Source: Gemmatimonadaceae bacterium | GTDB lineage: Bacteria; Gemmatimonadota; Gemmatimonadetes; Gemmatimonadales; Gemmatimonadaceae | Direction of reading: 5' to 3' | Length of the DNA: 40,853 bases | Assembly (NCBI GenBank): GCA_020853635.1 | Contig: JADYYN010000131.1 | Location: 1-40,853 of the forward strand | Shown: one piece after another, positions 1 through 9,200 of the stretch | Layout: each line of letters opens with the position of its first letter | Numbering within the stretch: the first letter of the stretch is position 1 | Notes under the pieces: model-generated | Seen by the model: only the letters and a program-made list of their open reading frames with translations | What the model was told of the DNA's origin: nothing | Databases searched by the model: none | Translations under genes and position numbers: made by a program

Positions 1-552
1 TCCTACGGCGCGCGTCGCGGCAACCACGAAGTCATGATGCGCGGCACGTTCGCGAACATCCGGCTCAAGAACGATCTCACGCCGGGCATGGAAGGCTGGT
101 GGACGCGTTCGGCCAAGGACGCTGAGCCTACGTCGTTCTTTGAAGCGTCGCAGGCGTACCAGAAGGCCGGCACGCCGCTCGTGATCATCGCGGGCAAGGA
201 GTACGGCACCGGTTCGTCGCGCGACTGGGCGGCCAAGGGCACCATGCTGCTCGGCGTGCGCGCGGTGATCGCCGAGAGCTTCGAGCGCATCCATCGCTCG
301 AACCTGGTGGGCATGGGCGTGATCCCGCTCGAGTTCGTGAACGGTGAGACGCGGCAGTCGTTGGGCCTCACGGGCTTCGAGTCGATCACGATCGAAGGCA
401 TGTCCGAAACGATGACGCCGCGCGCGACGCTCACGGTGAAGGCGGATGGCAAGACGTTCCAGGTGCGCAGCCGGATCGATACGCCGGAGGAGATGAACTA
501 CTACCGGCATGGGGGGATCCTGCAGTACGTGTTGCGGCAGTTGGCGCGGTGA
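1..552 (+). CDS. acnA: Aconitate hydratase, C-terminal part (5' end outside window)
   Basis: This is the C-terminal 183 residues of a TCA-cycle aconitase, which interconverts citrate and isocitrate in the cytoplasm. The window opens inside the gene; frame 1 is open from base 1 to the TGA at 550-552. The piece is the swivel domain, recognised by [15 protein letters not shown] followed by [19 protein letters not shown], both highly conserved in AcnA/IRP-type aconitases; the Ser-Ser-Arg loop contributes substrate-binding residues. The 4Fe-4S cysteines lie in the missing upstream part. Nothing in this portion looks damaged. The motif is more like AcnA than AcnB. A hairpin followed by five T's and a heptamer array lie downstream. 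Confidence 0.96.
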   Translation, partial: SYGARRGNHEVMMRGTFANIRLKNDLTPGMEGWWTRSAKDAEPTSFFEASQAYQKAGTPLVIIAGKEYGTGSSRDWAAKGTMLLGVRAVIAESFERIHRSNLVGMGVIPLEFVNGETRQSLGLTGFESITIEGMSETMTPRATLTVKADGKTFQVRSRIDTPEEMNYYRHGGILQYVLRQLAR

Positions 553-582
553 GGCTCTTGGCGCTGTGATGGGAACGGCGCG

Positions 583-617
583 GTGAGTGGTGAGTCGGGA
601 GTTTTGAGTAACGGCGG
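583..617 (+). repeat. Purine-rich heptamer array, left arm (acnA / lipid kinase gap)
   Basis: Five consecutive 7-bp units of consensus GTGAGTN decay from left to right: GTGAGTG, GTGAGTC, GGGAGTT, TTGAGTA, ACGGCGG. It starts 30 bp after the aconitase stop. The first 13 bases and the 9 bases GTAACGGCG at 608-616 recur with identical 12-nt spacing at 22644-22677. Confidence 0.75.
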
Positions 618-656
618 GGAGGGGACTCACTTGGGGTCGCTCTCCCCGTAGTTTTT
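615..656 (+). terminator. Candidate intrinsic terminator after acnA
   Basis: CGGGGAG (615-621) pairs perfectly with CTCCCCG (642-648) across a 20-nt loop and is followed by TAG and five T's (652-656). The long loop makes it weaker than the other terminators here. It overlaps the end of the heptamer array. Confidence 0.45.
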
Positions 657-670
657 CCTGGTCGCAGTGC

Positions 671-707
671 CTCACCTCTCCCATCTCCCCTCTCCCCTCT
701 TGAGTCT
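671..707 (+). repeat. Pyrimidine-rich heptamer array, right arm, before the lipid kinase
   Basis: In phase from 673 the units are CACCTCT, CCCATCT, CCCCTCT, CCCCTCT, then the degenerate TGAGTCT. The same consensus (CCCATCT) occurs before queE (13051-13085) and before the DUF4287 gene (39845-39879). The array runs into the probable TTG start codon at 700. Confidence 0.75.
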
Positions 708-1584
708 CAAGCTTCGCGTTCTGTTCAATCCGGCCTCCGGCCGCGGCCGCGGCGCGCGCGTGATCGGGGGGATACGGGAGGCGTTCGCGCGGTATGGGTT
801 CACCGACGTGCGGGGGACGGAGCGCGCTGGCGATGAAGCCCGACTGGTGCGTGAGGCGCTCGACGATGGGATCGACACCATCGTGGTGGCGGGTGGTGAT
901 GGCACCTGGTCCAAGTGCGCGGTGCCGCTCGCGCGTGCGGGGTCGCCGGCGCGGATGGCGTTGTTGGCGGCGGGCACGGGCAACGACTTCGCCAAGAACC
1001 TCGGGCTCGACCCGCGCGATCCCGCGGCGCTTGCCAAACGTCTGGCGGACGGCGACGTACGCGAGCGGCGCGTCGACATGGGACGCATCGACGACCATTG
1101 GTTCCTGAACGTCGCTGGCTTCGGGTTCGACGCGGCCGTGCTTGAAGCGACGCAACGCAGCACGCTGTTGCGCGGACCGGCACTCTACGTCGGCGCGGCG
1201 CTGCGAGAGATCTTCGCCTACGATGGCATCGAAGTGCGCATCGACGGCGCGGCTGCGCGGCGCTATCTGCTCACGGTGTTCTCCAACGGCGAATACTTCG
1301 GTGGCACGTTCCGCATCGCGCCCGATGCGCGGATCGACGACGCGCAGCTCGATGCGATCCTCATCGACGACGTCGCGAAGCTGCAGCGCCCGCTGCTTCT
1401 CGCGCGTGCGATCTCAGGGTCCCACGTGCGTGGACCGCATTGCACGCATCGTCGGTTCGCCGACATGCGATTGGAGTTCGCGGCGGCACCGCTCTGCGAG
1501 ATCGACGGCGAACTCGTGCGCACCGCGAGCGCGCAGGTGCAGGTCGCCAGCGTGCCTGCAGCGCTCCGCGTGGTCGATCGCTGA
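700..1584 (+). CDS. Diacylglycerol kinase / YegS-like lipid kinase
   Basis: A 294-residue ATP-dependent lipid kinase of the DAGK catalytic family (diacylglycerol, sphingosine or phosphatidylglycerol as substrate; the sequence does not decide which). The N terminus reads MSLKLRVLFNPASGRGRG if TTG at 700 is used, matching the usual family start. The nucleotide loop GGDGTW lies at residues 65-70, followed by GTGNDFAKNLGL, and a C-terminal beta domain ends in EIDGE. A GTG at 667 is also in frame but would add 11 residues encoded by the heptamer array, which I reject as spurious. There is no Shine-Dalgarno sequence; the pyrimidine array occupies that place. It probably acts at the inner face of the cytoplasmic membrane. 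Confidence 0.88.
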   Translation: MSLKLRVLFNPASGRGRGARVIGGIREAFARYGFTDVRGTERAGDEARLVREALDDGIDTIVVAGGDGTWSKCAVPLARAGSPARMALLAAGTGNDFAKNLGLDPRDPAALAKRLADGDVRERRVDMGRIDDHWFLNVAGFGFDAAVLEATQRSTLLRGPALYVGAALREIFAYDGIEVRIDGAAARRYLLTVFSNGEYFGGTFRIAPDARIDDAQLDAILIDDVAKLQRPLLLARAISGSHVRGPHCTHRRFADMRLEFAAAPLCEIDGELVRTASAQVQVASVPAALRVVDR

Positions 1585-1662
1585 GTCTCACGCCGCGAAA
1601 GGGGAACCTTCTTCCTGTTCGGCAGGTTCAATCAGTCTATCTCCAACCGCGCAGGCGCCGCC

Positions 1663-2235
1663 ATGAATACCGACCTCGTCAACTCTCGCAGCATCCGCGC
1701 GATCATCGCCGTCGCCGCACTGGCCACGGCGACCACTTCGCTCGACGCGCAAGCCGCGCCGACGGTCGGCAGCATCGCGCCGGACTTCTCGCTGCCCGCC
1801 GCGACCAAGGACGGCATCCTGCCGCAGAACGTCTCGCTCGCCGGTCTGCGCGGGCGCACGGTCGTCATCGCCTTCTTCCCCAAGGCCCGCACGCCGGGCT
1901 GCACGCATCAGATGGAGGCGTACCGCGACCAGTTCGCGACGCTCTTCAATGAAGGGAAGGACGTCACCGTGCTCGCCGTGAGCACCGACGACCCCGAGAC
2001 GCTCCGCGAGTGGGCCGCCGAGCAGAAGTTCCCGGTCACGTTCGTCAGCGACGAGCGCGGCGTGCTCGCCAAGCCGTACGATGTGAAGTATCCTGCTATC
2101 AACATGTATCGCCGCGTTCTCTTCGTGGTGGCTCCCGACGGCAAGGTCACGCACGTGATGCGGCCGTTCAAGGAACTCTCCGCGGACGCCTACACCGAAC
2201 TCGCCACGGCCGTGAAGAAGGCCGGCGCGAAGTAA
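1663..2235 (+). CDS. Secreted peroxiredoxin (AhpC/TSA, BCP-like), first of a tandem pair
   Basis: A 190-residue thiol peroxidase, predicted to reduce hydroperoxides outside the cytoplasm. Residues 1-31 form a signal peptide ending in LDAQA. The thioredoxin-fold core follows (VGSIAPDFSLP at 35-45), with the peroxidatic cysteine C80 in FFPKARTPGCT. In classical BCP a resolving Cys lies five residues further on; here that position is Met and there is no other Cys, so it should be a 1-Cys enzyme needing an external reductant. The next gene, 25 bp downstream, is a clear paralogue. The ATG is not preceded by a Shine-Dalgarno site. A GGAACCTT at 1603-1610 resembles an ECF-sigma -35 box, but no convincing -10 follows. 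Confidence 0.9.
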   Translation: MNTDLVNSRSIRAIIAVAALATATTSLDAQAAPTVGSIAPDFSLPAATKDGILPQNVSLAGLRGRTVVIAFFPKARTPGCTHQMEAYRDQFATLFNEGKDVTVLAVSTDDPETLREWAAEQKFPVTFVSDERGVLAKPYDVKYPAINMYRRVLFVVAPDGKVTHVMRPFKELSADAYTELATAVKKAGAK

Positions 2236-2260
2236 GCCCACTCGTACTCGGATCCTCCAC

Positions 2261-2866
2261 ATGACCCGCTCCGTCCGCTCGCTGCTCGCACGCACCCTCG
2301 CGCTCGCCGTCGCCGCGGTCGCGCTGCACACCTCGTCCGCGCGCGCGCAGCAGCCCGCCACGCCGGCGCCCGACAACGGCCCAAAGGTCGGCGACATGGC
2401 CCCCGACTTCACGCTGCCCGGCGCGACCAAGGACGGCGTGACCGCCGAGCCGATCAAGCTCTCCAGCCTCAAGGGCCAGACGGTCGTCATCGCGTTCTTC
2501 CCGCGCGTGCGCACCAGCGGCTGCACCGCGCAGATGAACTCGTATCGCGATCAGTACGCCACGCTGTTCAACGGCGGCAAGGGTGTGACGGTGCTCGCCG
2601 TCTCCACCGACAGCGCCTCGCAGCAGGCGAGCTGGGCGACCGAAGCGAACTTCCCCGTCACCTTCGTCAGCGACGTCGCCGGCACGCTCGGTGCGCCGTA
2701 CGACGTGATGGTGGAGCGCAACGGCCAGAAGTTCATGCGCCGCGTGCTCTTCGTCGTCGGGCCGGACGGTCGCATCAAGCATGTGATGCGCCCCTTCCGT
2801 GAGCTCGCTGCCGATTCGTACACGGAGCTGAAGGCCGCCGTCGAGAAGGCGTCCGCGGGCAAGTGA
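2261..2866 (+). CDS. Secreted peroxiredoxin (AhpC/TSA, BCP-like), second of the tandem pair
   Basis: A 201-residue paralogue of the preceding peroxiredoxin, sharing VIAFFP, the FVSD block, RRVLFVV and HVMRPF...ELAADSYTEL. A signal peptide ends near SSARAQ (residue 30), followed by a short Pro/Ala linker. The peroxidatic cysteine is C88 in VRTSGCT; Ser replaces the Pro of the usual PGCT motif, and the resolving-Cys position is again Met. Being duplicated yet diverged around the active site suggests different peroxide or partner preference (inference). Its stop codon overlaps the ATG of the glycerate kinase gene by one base (TGATG), so the two are probably co-translated. Confidence 0.9.
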   Translation: MTRSVRSLLARTLALAVAAVALHTSSARAQQPATPAPDNGPKVGDMAPDFTLPGATKDGVTAEPIKLSSLKGQTVVIAFFPRVRTSGCTAQMNSYRDQYATLFNGGKGVTVLAVSTDSASQQASWATEANFPVTFVSDVAGTLGAPYDVMVERNGQKFMRRVLFVVGPDGRIKHVMRPFRELAADSYTELKAAVEKASAGK

Positions 2867-4209
2867 TGTCGCCTGGCGCGGCGCGCGACGTGGCGGCAGA
2901 CCTCCGGGCCTGCTACAACGCCGCCGTCGCCGCCGCCGACCCCGCGCAGGTGGTGCGTGCGGGCCTCGAGGCCCACGCCGCCGCACTCGCAACCCGACAC
3001 GATCGCCCGCACTGGGTGATCGCACTCGGCAAGGCCGCTCCCGCCATGGCGGGGGCGGCCATCGTGTTCTGTCACCAGACCGGCCGCACACTCGCCGGCG
3101 GGATCGTCGTCGTTGCGAGCGATTCGCAGCTCGCCACCGAGGTGGACGTCCCCACGAGCGAACTCGAGAAACTCGACGCCCTCATCGGTGACCATCCGGT
3201 GCCCGGCGTGCGGTCGGCGGAGGCCGCTGCGTGGCTGGCCGACGTCTGCACGCGGGTCCGAGGAGACGATGTGGTGCTGGTGCTCATCTCCGGCGGCACG
3301 TCCAGCCTGATCGGTGCACCCATCTCCGGCATCCGAGCGAGCGATCTGGAGTACCTGTACGCCCTGCTCCTGGGCGCCGGCCTCCCGATCGAGAAGACCA
3401 ACGCCGTCCGCAAGCGCTTCACCCGCTGGGGCGCCGGTCGGCTCGCGCAGGCGCTGCAGCCGGCGATGGTGTTGCCGATCCTCCTCTCCGACGTACCGAC
3501 GGAGGACCCCGCGATGATCGGCTCGGGGCCCATCTCCCCGGACCCGCTGGAAGCCGCGGAGATCGAGGCCATTCTTCGTGAAGCGGACTTGGCGCGGCGC
3601 ATTCCACTCTCGATCGCGTCAATCATCGGCACCATGCGCTCGGGGGTGTATCCCGAAACGCCCAAGCCAGACGAGGCCCCGTTCGAGACGGTCGCCAAGC
3701 CGTTCGTGGTGGGTAACACGGCTGCCCTCTCAGCCGCCGCCGCCGAAGCCACGCGCCGCGGCTACGACCCGGTGCTGCTGGCGCAGTCCACCCTCGAAGG
3801 CGACGCCACGGCGGCCGGGCGGGTGCTGGCGCACCTCGCGGCGCGGTCGATCCCCGGCTGCTGCCTCATCTGGGGCGGCGAAACGACCGTGCGATTGCCG
3901 TCGGAGCACGGGCTGGGCGGCCGATGCCAGCAGTTGGCACTCGCCGCCGCCGAGGTATTCGACGAACAGCGCATTGACGGCACGTGGATGCTCGCCGCCG
4001 GCACCGACGGACAGGACGGTCCCTCGCCGGCGGCCGGCGCGATAGTGAACGCGTCCACCTGGCGTCGAAGTGCCGCCAGCGGGGCGGCGCCGCACCGCGC
4101 GTTGGCCCGCTGTGATGCCTATGGCGCACTCGATGCCGACGACGCGCTGATCTCCGCGCGCCATACCGGCACCAACGTGATGGATCTCGTGGTGGCGGTG
4201 CGAGTGTAA
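2866..4209 (+). CDS. Glycerate 2-kinase (DUF4147 / MOFRL family)
   Basis: A 447-residue cytoplasmic kinase that phosphorylates D-glycerate to 2-phosphoglycerate, feeding glycolysis from serine-cycle, tartrate or glyoxylate routes. Family marks in order: VIALGKAAPAMA, GDHPVPGVRSAEAA, the glycine-rich SGGTSSLIGAP, KTNAVRKRF, and the C-terminal MOFRL domain with WGGETTVRL, GGRCQQLALAAA and AAGTDGQDGPSPAAGA. Length is normal for the GckA/TtuD type. An ATG at 2866 overlaps the previous TGA; an in-frame GTG three bases earlier is less likely. The link with two secreted peroxiredoxins is not a known pathway and may only reflect operon packing. 18 bp separate it from the next gene. Confidence 0.93.
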   Translation: MSPGAARDVAADLRACYNAAVAAADPAQVVRAGLEAHAAALATRHDRPHWVIALGKAAPAMAGAAIVFCHQTGRTLAGGIVVVASDSQLATEVDVPTSELEKLDALIGDHPVPGVRSAEAAAWLADVCTRVRGDDVVLVLISGGTSSLIGAPISGIRASDLEYLYALLLGAGLPIEKTNAVRKRFTRWGAGRLAQALQPAMVLPILLSDVPTEDPAMIGSGPISPDPLEAAEIEAILREADLARRIPLSIASIIGTMRSGVYPETPKPDEAPFETVAKPFVVGNTAALSAAAAEATRRGYDPVLLAQSTLEGDATAAGRVLAHLAARSIPGCCLIWGGETTVRLPSEHGLGGRCQQLALAAAEVFDEQRIDGTWMLAAGTDGQDGPSPAAGAIVNASTWRRSAASGAAPHRALARCDAYGALDADDALISARHTGTNVMDLVVAVRV

Positions 4210-4227
4210 GGGGGCGAAATTGCACGC

Positions 4228-5166
4228 ATGACCACGCGTGCCCCATTCACCGTCGCCATCATCCAGGATGGCGTCGCCGCGACCGCTGACGCGACCCTCG
4301 TCGCCACCGAGTCGCGCATCCGCGATGCCCACGCCAAGGGCGCGCAGGTGATCTGCCTCAAGGAACTCTTCAACGCGCCGTACTTCTGCAAGAAGCTCGA
4401 CGCGTCGCGGTTCGACCTCGCCGAACCCGTTACCGGCCCCACGCTCACGCGCCTTTCCGCGCTCGCGAAGGAACTCGCGGTGGTGCTCGTGGTGCCGTTC
4501 TACGAGAAGCAGGCGCCGGGCGTGTATCGTAACAGCGCGGCGGTGATCGACGCCGATGGCGCGCTGCTCGGCGTGTATCGCAAGATGCACATCCCGCATG
4601 ACCCACTCTTCGAGGAGAAGTACTACTTCGCCCCGGGTGAGTCGTCGGCGCCGGTGCAGCCCAAGGGTGTACGCGGCCCCGATGGCGAGGCAGGCGGCTA
4701 CATGGTGTGGAAGACACGTTACGCGACCATCGGCGTGCTCATCTGCTGGGACCAGTGGTATCCCGAGGCCGCGCGCATCACGTCGTTGCTCGGCGCCGAG
4801 ATCCTGTTCTATCCCACTGCCATCGGCTGGCACCCAGCGGAGAAGGCCGAGTGGGGCGCGGCGCAGGTCGATGCCTGGCGCACCGCGCAGCGTGCGCACG
4901 CGATCGCCAACGGCGTGTTCGTCGCGTCGCCCAATCGCGCGGGCTTCGAGCCTGAGGCCGGCACCGACGGCATCGAGTTCTTCGGACATTCGATGATCTT
5001 CGATCCGTACGGCCGCTACATCGCGCAAGCGGAGACCGGAGAGACGACGCTGTTCGCGAAGTGCGATCCCGCGCTCATCGAGTACACACGTCGCAACTGG
5101 CCCTTCCTGCGCGATCGCCGCGTGGACTCGTACGGACCGATCCTGAACCGGTGGATCGGGTCGTGA
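4228..5166 (+). CDS. aguB: N-carbamoylputrescine amidase
   Basis: A 312-residue nitrilase-superfamily enzyme that hydrolyses N-carbamoylputrescine to putrescine, CO2 and ammonia. The catalytic triad is visible: E46 (CLKELFNAPYF), K119 (YRKMHIPHDP) and C173 (GVLICWDQWYPEAAR). The sequences around the Lys and Cys are characteristic of AguB rather than of general omega-amidases. A purine run AAGGGGGC lies 12-19 nt upstream of the ATG. The neighbour agmatine deiminase, started by a GTG overlapping this stop (GTGA), supplies its substrate, which settles the assignment. Together they make the two-step agmatine-to-putrescine route. Confidence 0.95.
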   Translation: MTTRAPFTVAIIQDGVAATADATLVATESRIRDAHAKGAQVICLKELFNAPYFCKKLDASRFDLAEPVTGPTLTRLSALAKELAVVLVVPFYEKQAPGVYRNSAAVIDADGALLGVYRKMHIPHDPLFEEKYYFAPGESSAPVQPKGVRGPDGEAGGYMVWKTRYATIGVLICWDQWYPEAARITSLLGAEILFYPTAIGWHPAEKAEWGAAQVDAWRTAQRAHAIANGVFVASPNRAGFEPEAGTDGIEFFGHSMIFDPYGRYIAQAETGETTLFAKCDPALIEYTRRNWPFLRDRRVDSYGPILNRWIGS

Positions 5167-6266
5167 CGCCTGCGCACACGGCCAAGGCGGAGCATGCCCC
5201 CGCCCTGCGCTGGCCCGCCGAGTGGGAACGGCACGACGCCACATGGATCTGCGGGCCGCACCACGAGCCGGATTGGCCCGGCAAGTTCGGCCCCATCCCG
5301 TGGGTGTACGCCGAGATCGCGCGGGTGCTTGCGGAGCACGAGCGCGTGCACATCCTCGTGCACGACGAAGCCACCGAGGAGCAGGCGTGGCACTGCCTCA
5401 AGATGCATGAGGTGCGCGAGAGTCGCGTGCACCTGCATCTGTGCCCCAGTGACCGCGTGTGGCTGCGCGACTCGGCGCCCACGGCGGTGCAGCTCGCGGA
5501 CGGCAGTGTGCGCTGGGTCAACTGGGGCTTCAACGCCTGGGCGAAGTACGACAATCACTCGCTCGACGGGCGGATCGGCGGGTTCATCGCCGACCACACC
5601 GGGCTCGCTCGGCATGAGCCGCAGCGCGCGGATGGCCGCGGTCGTGTGATCCTCGAAGGCGGCGGCATCGAGACCGACGGGCTCGGGACGATGCTCGTGA
5701 CCGAGGAGTGGTTGCTGACCGACGTGCAGGTCCGCAATCCCGGAATGACGCGCGAGGCCTATGAGCGTCTCTTCGCAGAGGAGCTCGGCATCACCAAGAC
5801 CATCTGGCTCGGCGAAGGCTGTGTGGGCGATGACACCCACGGCCATGTGGACGACATCGCGCGATTCGTGGCCCCAGGGGTGGTGGTGTTGGCGCACGAA
5901 GAGAACCCTGAGGACGAGAACCACGCGCGGTCGCTCGACAACCTCGAGCGTCTGCGCGGGGCGACCGACGCACGCGGCGAGCCGATCAAGACCGTGACAC
6001 TGCCGTATCCTCGGCCAGTGATCATGGACGGGGCGCGACTGCCCGCGAGTTATGCGAACTTCTACATTGCGAACGGTGTGGTGATCGTGCCGACGTTCAA
6101 CGACGCCAACGACCGGATCGCGCTGAACACGTTGGCCGAGCTGTTCCCGGGCCGCGCCGTGGTGGGGATCCACGCGGTGGACCTGGTCTGGGGTCTCGGG
6201 ACCCTGCACTGCCTCACGCAGCAACAACCGTCCGCACGCGGTCGACGAGGAAAGAGCCACACATGA
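5163..6266 (+). CDS. aguA: Agmatine deiminase
   Basis: A 367-residue cytoplasmic guanidino-group hydrolase converting agmatine to N-carbamoylputrescine and ammonia. Family blocks seen: WPAEWERHDATWI, WLRDSAPTAV, EGGGIETDG, GHVDDIARF and, near the C terminus, LHCLTQQQP with the nucleophile C350. The open frame extends about 100 bp into aguB, but the GTG at 5163, overlapping the aguB stop, gives the proper family N terminus. The usual EGGNIHVDG block is altered (EGGGIETDG), a small departure near the active site worth noting. Its TGA overlaps the ATG of the kinase gene by four bases (ATGA), so the polyamine genes and the kinase are translationally coupled. Confidence 0.94.
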   Translation: MTPAHTAKAEHAPALRWPAEWERHDATWICGPHHEPDWPGKFGPIPWVYAEIARVLAEHERVHILVHDEATEEQAWHCLKMHEVRESRVHLHLCPSDRVWLRDSAPTAVQLADGSVRWVNWGFNAWAKYDNHSLDGRIGGFIADHTGLARHEPQRADGRGRVILEGGGIETDGLGTMLVTEEWLLTDVQVRNPGMTREAYERLFAEELGITKTIWLGEGCVGDDTHGHVDDIARFVAPGVVVLAHEENPEDENHARSLDNLERLRGATDARGEPIKTVTLPYPRPVIMDGARLPASYANFYIANGVVIVPTFNDANDRIALNTLAELFPGRAVVGIHAVDLVWGLGTLHCLTQQQPSARGRRGKSHT

Positions 6267-9200
6267 GCGAACCCACCGGGACCGATCCGATCCGCGAGGC
6301 GCTACAAACGCGTCTCGGTGGGCAATACGCCATCGAGGGGCTCCTCGGTCAGGGCGGCATGGGCAGCGTGGACCGCGCCCGCGACATCACGCTCGACCGG
6401 CCCGTTGCCATCAAGGTCATCTCGGGCGACGTGGCCACCAACCCGCAGCTGCGTGATCGCTTCCTGTTGGAGGCACGCACCGTCGCCAAGCTGCGGCATC
6501 CGAACATCGTGGCCGTGTACACGGCCGGTGATGCCGGCGGCCTGCTGTACTTCGTGATGGAGTTGGTGCCCGGCGAGTCGCTCCGCGACCTGCTCTCCCG
6601 CGAGGGGAAGGTGGAGCCCGCGCGCGCCGAACGCGTCCTCCACGAACTCGCGCTCGCGCTCGACTACGCACACAGCAACGGGATCGTGCACCGCGACGTG
6701 AAGCCGGAGAACATCCTGCTCGACCGCGAGACGGGCCGCGCGATGCTCACCGATTTCGGCGTGGCGCGTGCGCTCGAGGGCGACGGGCGCATGACCGGCA
6801 CCGGCATGATCCTCGGCAGCCCGCGCTACATGAGCCCCGAGCAGGCGACCGGCGAGTCGACTATCGACGGACGCAGCGACCTGTACGCGCTCGCGCTGGT
6901 GGGCTACGAGACGTTCACCGGCAAACCGGTGGTGGATGCATCGAACGTCGCGGGGATGCTGGTGAAGCATCTCACCGAGACGCCCAAGCCGTTGGCCGAG
7001 GCGGCTGCGTCGGTGCCGGAAGGTGTCGCGACGGCGATCGACCGCGCGCTGGCGAAGGATAAGGAGCAGCGTTGGGCGTCTGGCCGTGAGATGGCCGAGG
7101 TGATCGGCATGGCGTGGACGCCGTCCGGTGGGAGCTCGGGCAGCGGCATGCGCACCGCGATCGGTAGCCTCGGCGCACGGGGCACGGCGAGCGGGAAGGG
7201 CGCGGCGAGCAAGGGTCGGTCGTTGGTGATCGGCGGCGTGGCCGTGGCCGCACTCGTGGCGACGGCGTGGGCGATGCTCGGTGGCAGCGGCGTGCCGAGC
7301 GGGGTGGACCCGCGGCGTTCGTACGCCGTGATGCCGTTCGAGGTGCAGAGCGGGAACGCCGACATCAAGTGGCTGCGCGACGGTGCCGTGAACATGCTCA
7401 CGCTCGCGCTCGCGCAGTGGAAGGACTTGGACGTCGCGGACTACGAGCGCACCATGGTGTTGGTGCGCGATGCCGGACTCGAGGAGAAGCGCGTCGATCT
7501 CGACAAGGCGTTGGAGATCGCGCGGCGCGCGAACGCGTGGACCGTAGTGACGGGCACCATCACCACGACCAGCGATTCACTGCGCGTGGATGCCCGGCTC
7601 TACGATGTGGCGAGCGGCAAGTCGTTGCAGACGGAGTCGCGCACCACCGCGCTCAACACCGACCCGCGCCCGCTGTTCGACGGGCTCGCACGGTATCTCA
7701 TCGGCGTGGCCGGTGTGACGGGCTCGGAGAGCGTGGATCTCGCCGCGGCGACCACCAACTCGCTGGTCGCCTATCGCGCCTACCTCGAGGGTGTGCGGGC
7801 GCTGTTCTCGTGGCAGGTGCTGCGCGCGGATACGTTGTTCCAGACCGCGATCCGCAACGACTCGACGTTCGCGCTGGCGTGGCACAAACGCTCGCTCGCC
7901 TTGGGATGGGGTGATGCGACGGGCGCGGGCTACCTCGAGAGTGCGGCACGGGCTTTGGCGCTGGTGGACCGTCTGCCCAAGCGCGAACAAGCGCTCGTCC
8001 GTGGGCACTACGCACTCTCGCGCGGATTGCGCGCAAGCACCACAGGCGGCGATGGCTCGAAGGAACTGAAAGAAGCGCAGGACATCTACCGGACATTGAT
8101 CGAGACGGATTCGAGCGTCGCGGAGGCGTGGTACGGCTACGGCGATGCGCTGTTCCACACGCCGTTCGACCCGCAGGACTACAACGCCAGCACCGGCCGC
8201 ATGACCGCGTCGCTGCGGGCGTTCCACCGCACGCTCGCGCTCGACTCCACGTTCCATCTCGCGTATTCGCATCTGATCCAGCAGTACCAGCTCTTCACCG
8301 GGCAGCAAGGTCTCCTGCTGGTCGGGGACACGGTGCAAGTCGTGGCCGATTCCAACGATGTCCGGCGTATCGGAGGACCGGCGCGCCTGATGGCGCTCCG
8401 TGACACGGCGTTGGCGCGCGGCTTCGAACTCACGCGCGGCTGGGTGAAGGCGGACCCCGACGCCGTCCCCGCCGTGGCAATGCTCGCACAGGGCTACGTG
8501 GCGGCCGGCAAGATCGACTCCGCGCTCGCGTTCCTCGATGCCTCCCTCACGCGGCCTGCGCTCGCACGGTCGCCGCTGCGATTCGTCGCGGGCACGTACC
8601 AGATGGCCGCCGATGACCCGAGGGGAATGAAGACGCTGCTTGATGCCACGCGCGAGCTCTCACCCGCCGAGATGCGGAGCCAGATCCCGACCTCGGATCG
8701 CTTCACCATCATCGCCTCCGCCGTCACGGCTGCCGGCATGAGCGGCAGCATGGCGGAGGTCGAGCGCACCGCCGACTACTTCGTGAAGACCGACAGCGTG
8801 CTCCCGTTCGGCTCGGCCCCCACGCGCCCGCTGCTCAGCGGTTTCAAGCTCGGCCTCGCCGGCGCGATGCGCGGATCGCTCACCGCCGCGGAACGGACGG
8901 AGCTGCTCGCGGGCCTGCGTCGGGTCGAGCAGTCCAAGGACGCGGCGCTCGTCCAGCTGCGGCAAAGCATGATCCCGCTCGCGTACGTCGCGTTCATGCT
9001 CTCCGGCGACACGGCGTTCAGCGCGGTGGTGAAGCGGGCGTCGGGCCCGGCGCAGCAACAACCCGACCTCGAAGCACGTCTGGCCTTGCTGCGCGGCGAC
9101 ACTGTAGAAGCCCGCCGCATCGCCGGGACGTTCTCCTCGCCGGACTCGGTGCGCATCGCCCGCCTCGGTCTCGCCGGCCTCCGCACCGTCATGCGCGCGG

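Noticed and set aside
1603-1632. ECF-sigma promoter before the first peroxiredoxin (GGAACCTT)
   Set aside because: The -35-like word is good, but the expected -10 region (TTCAAT) is too loose to claim.
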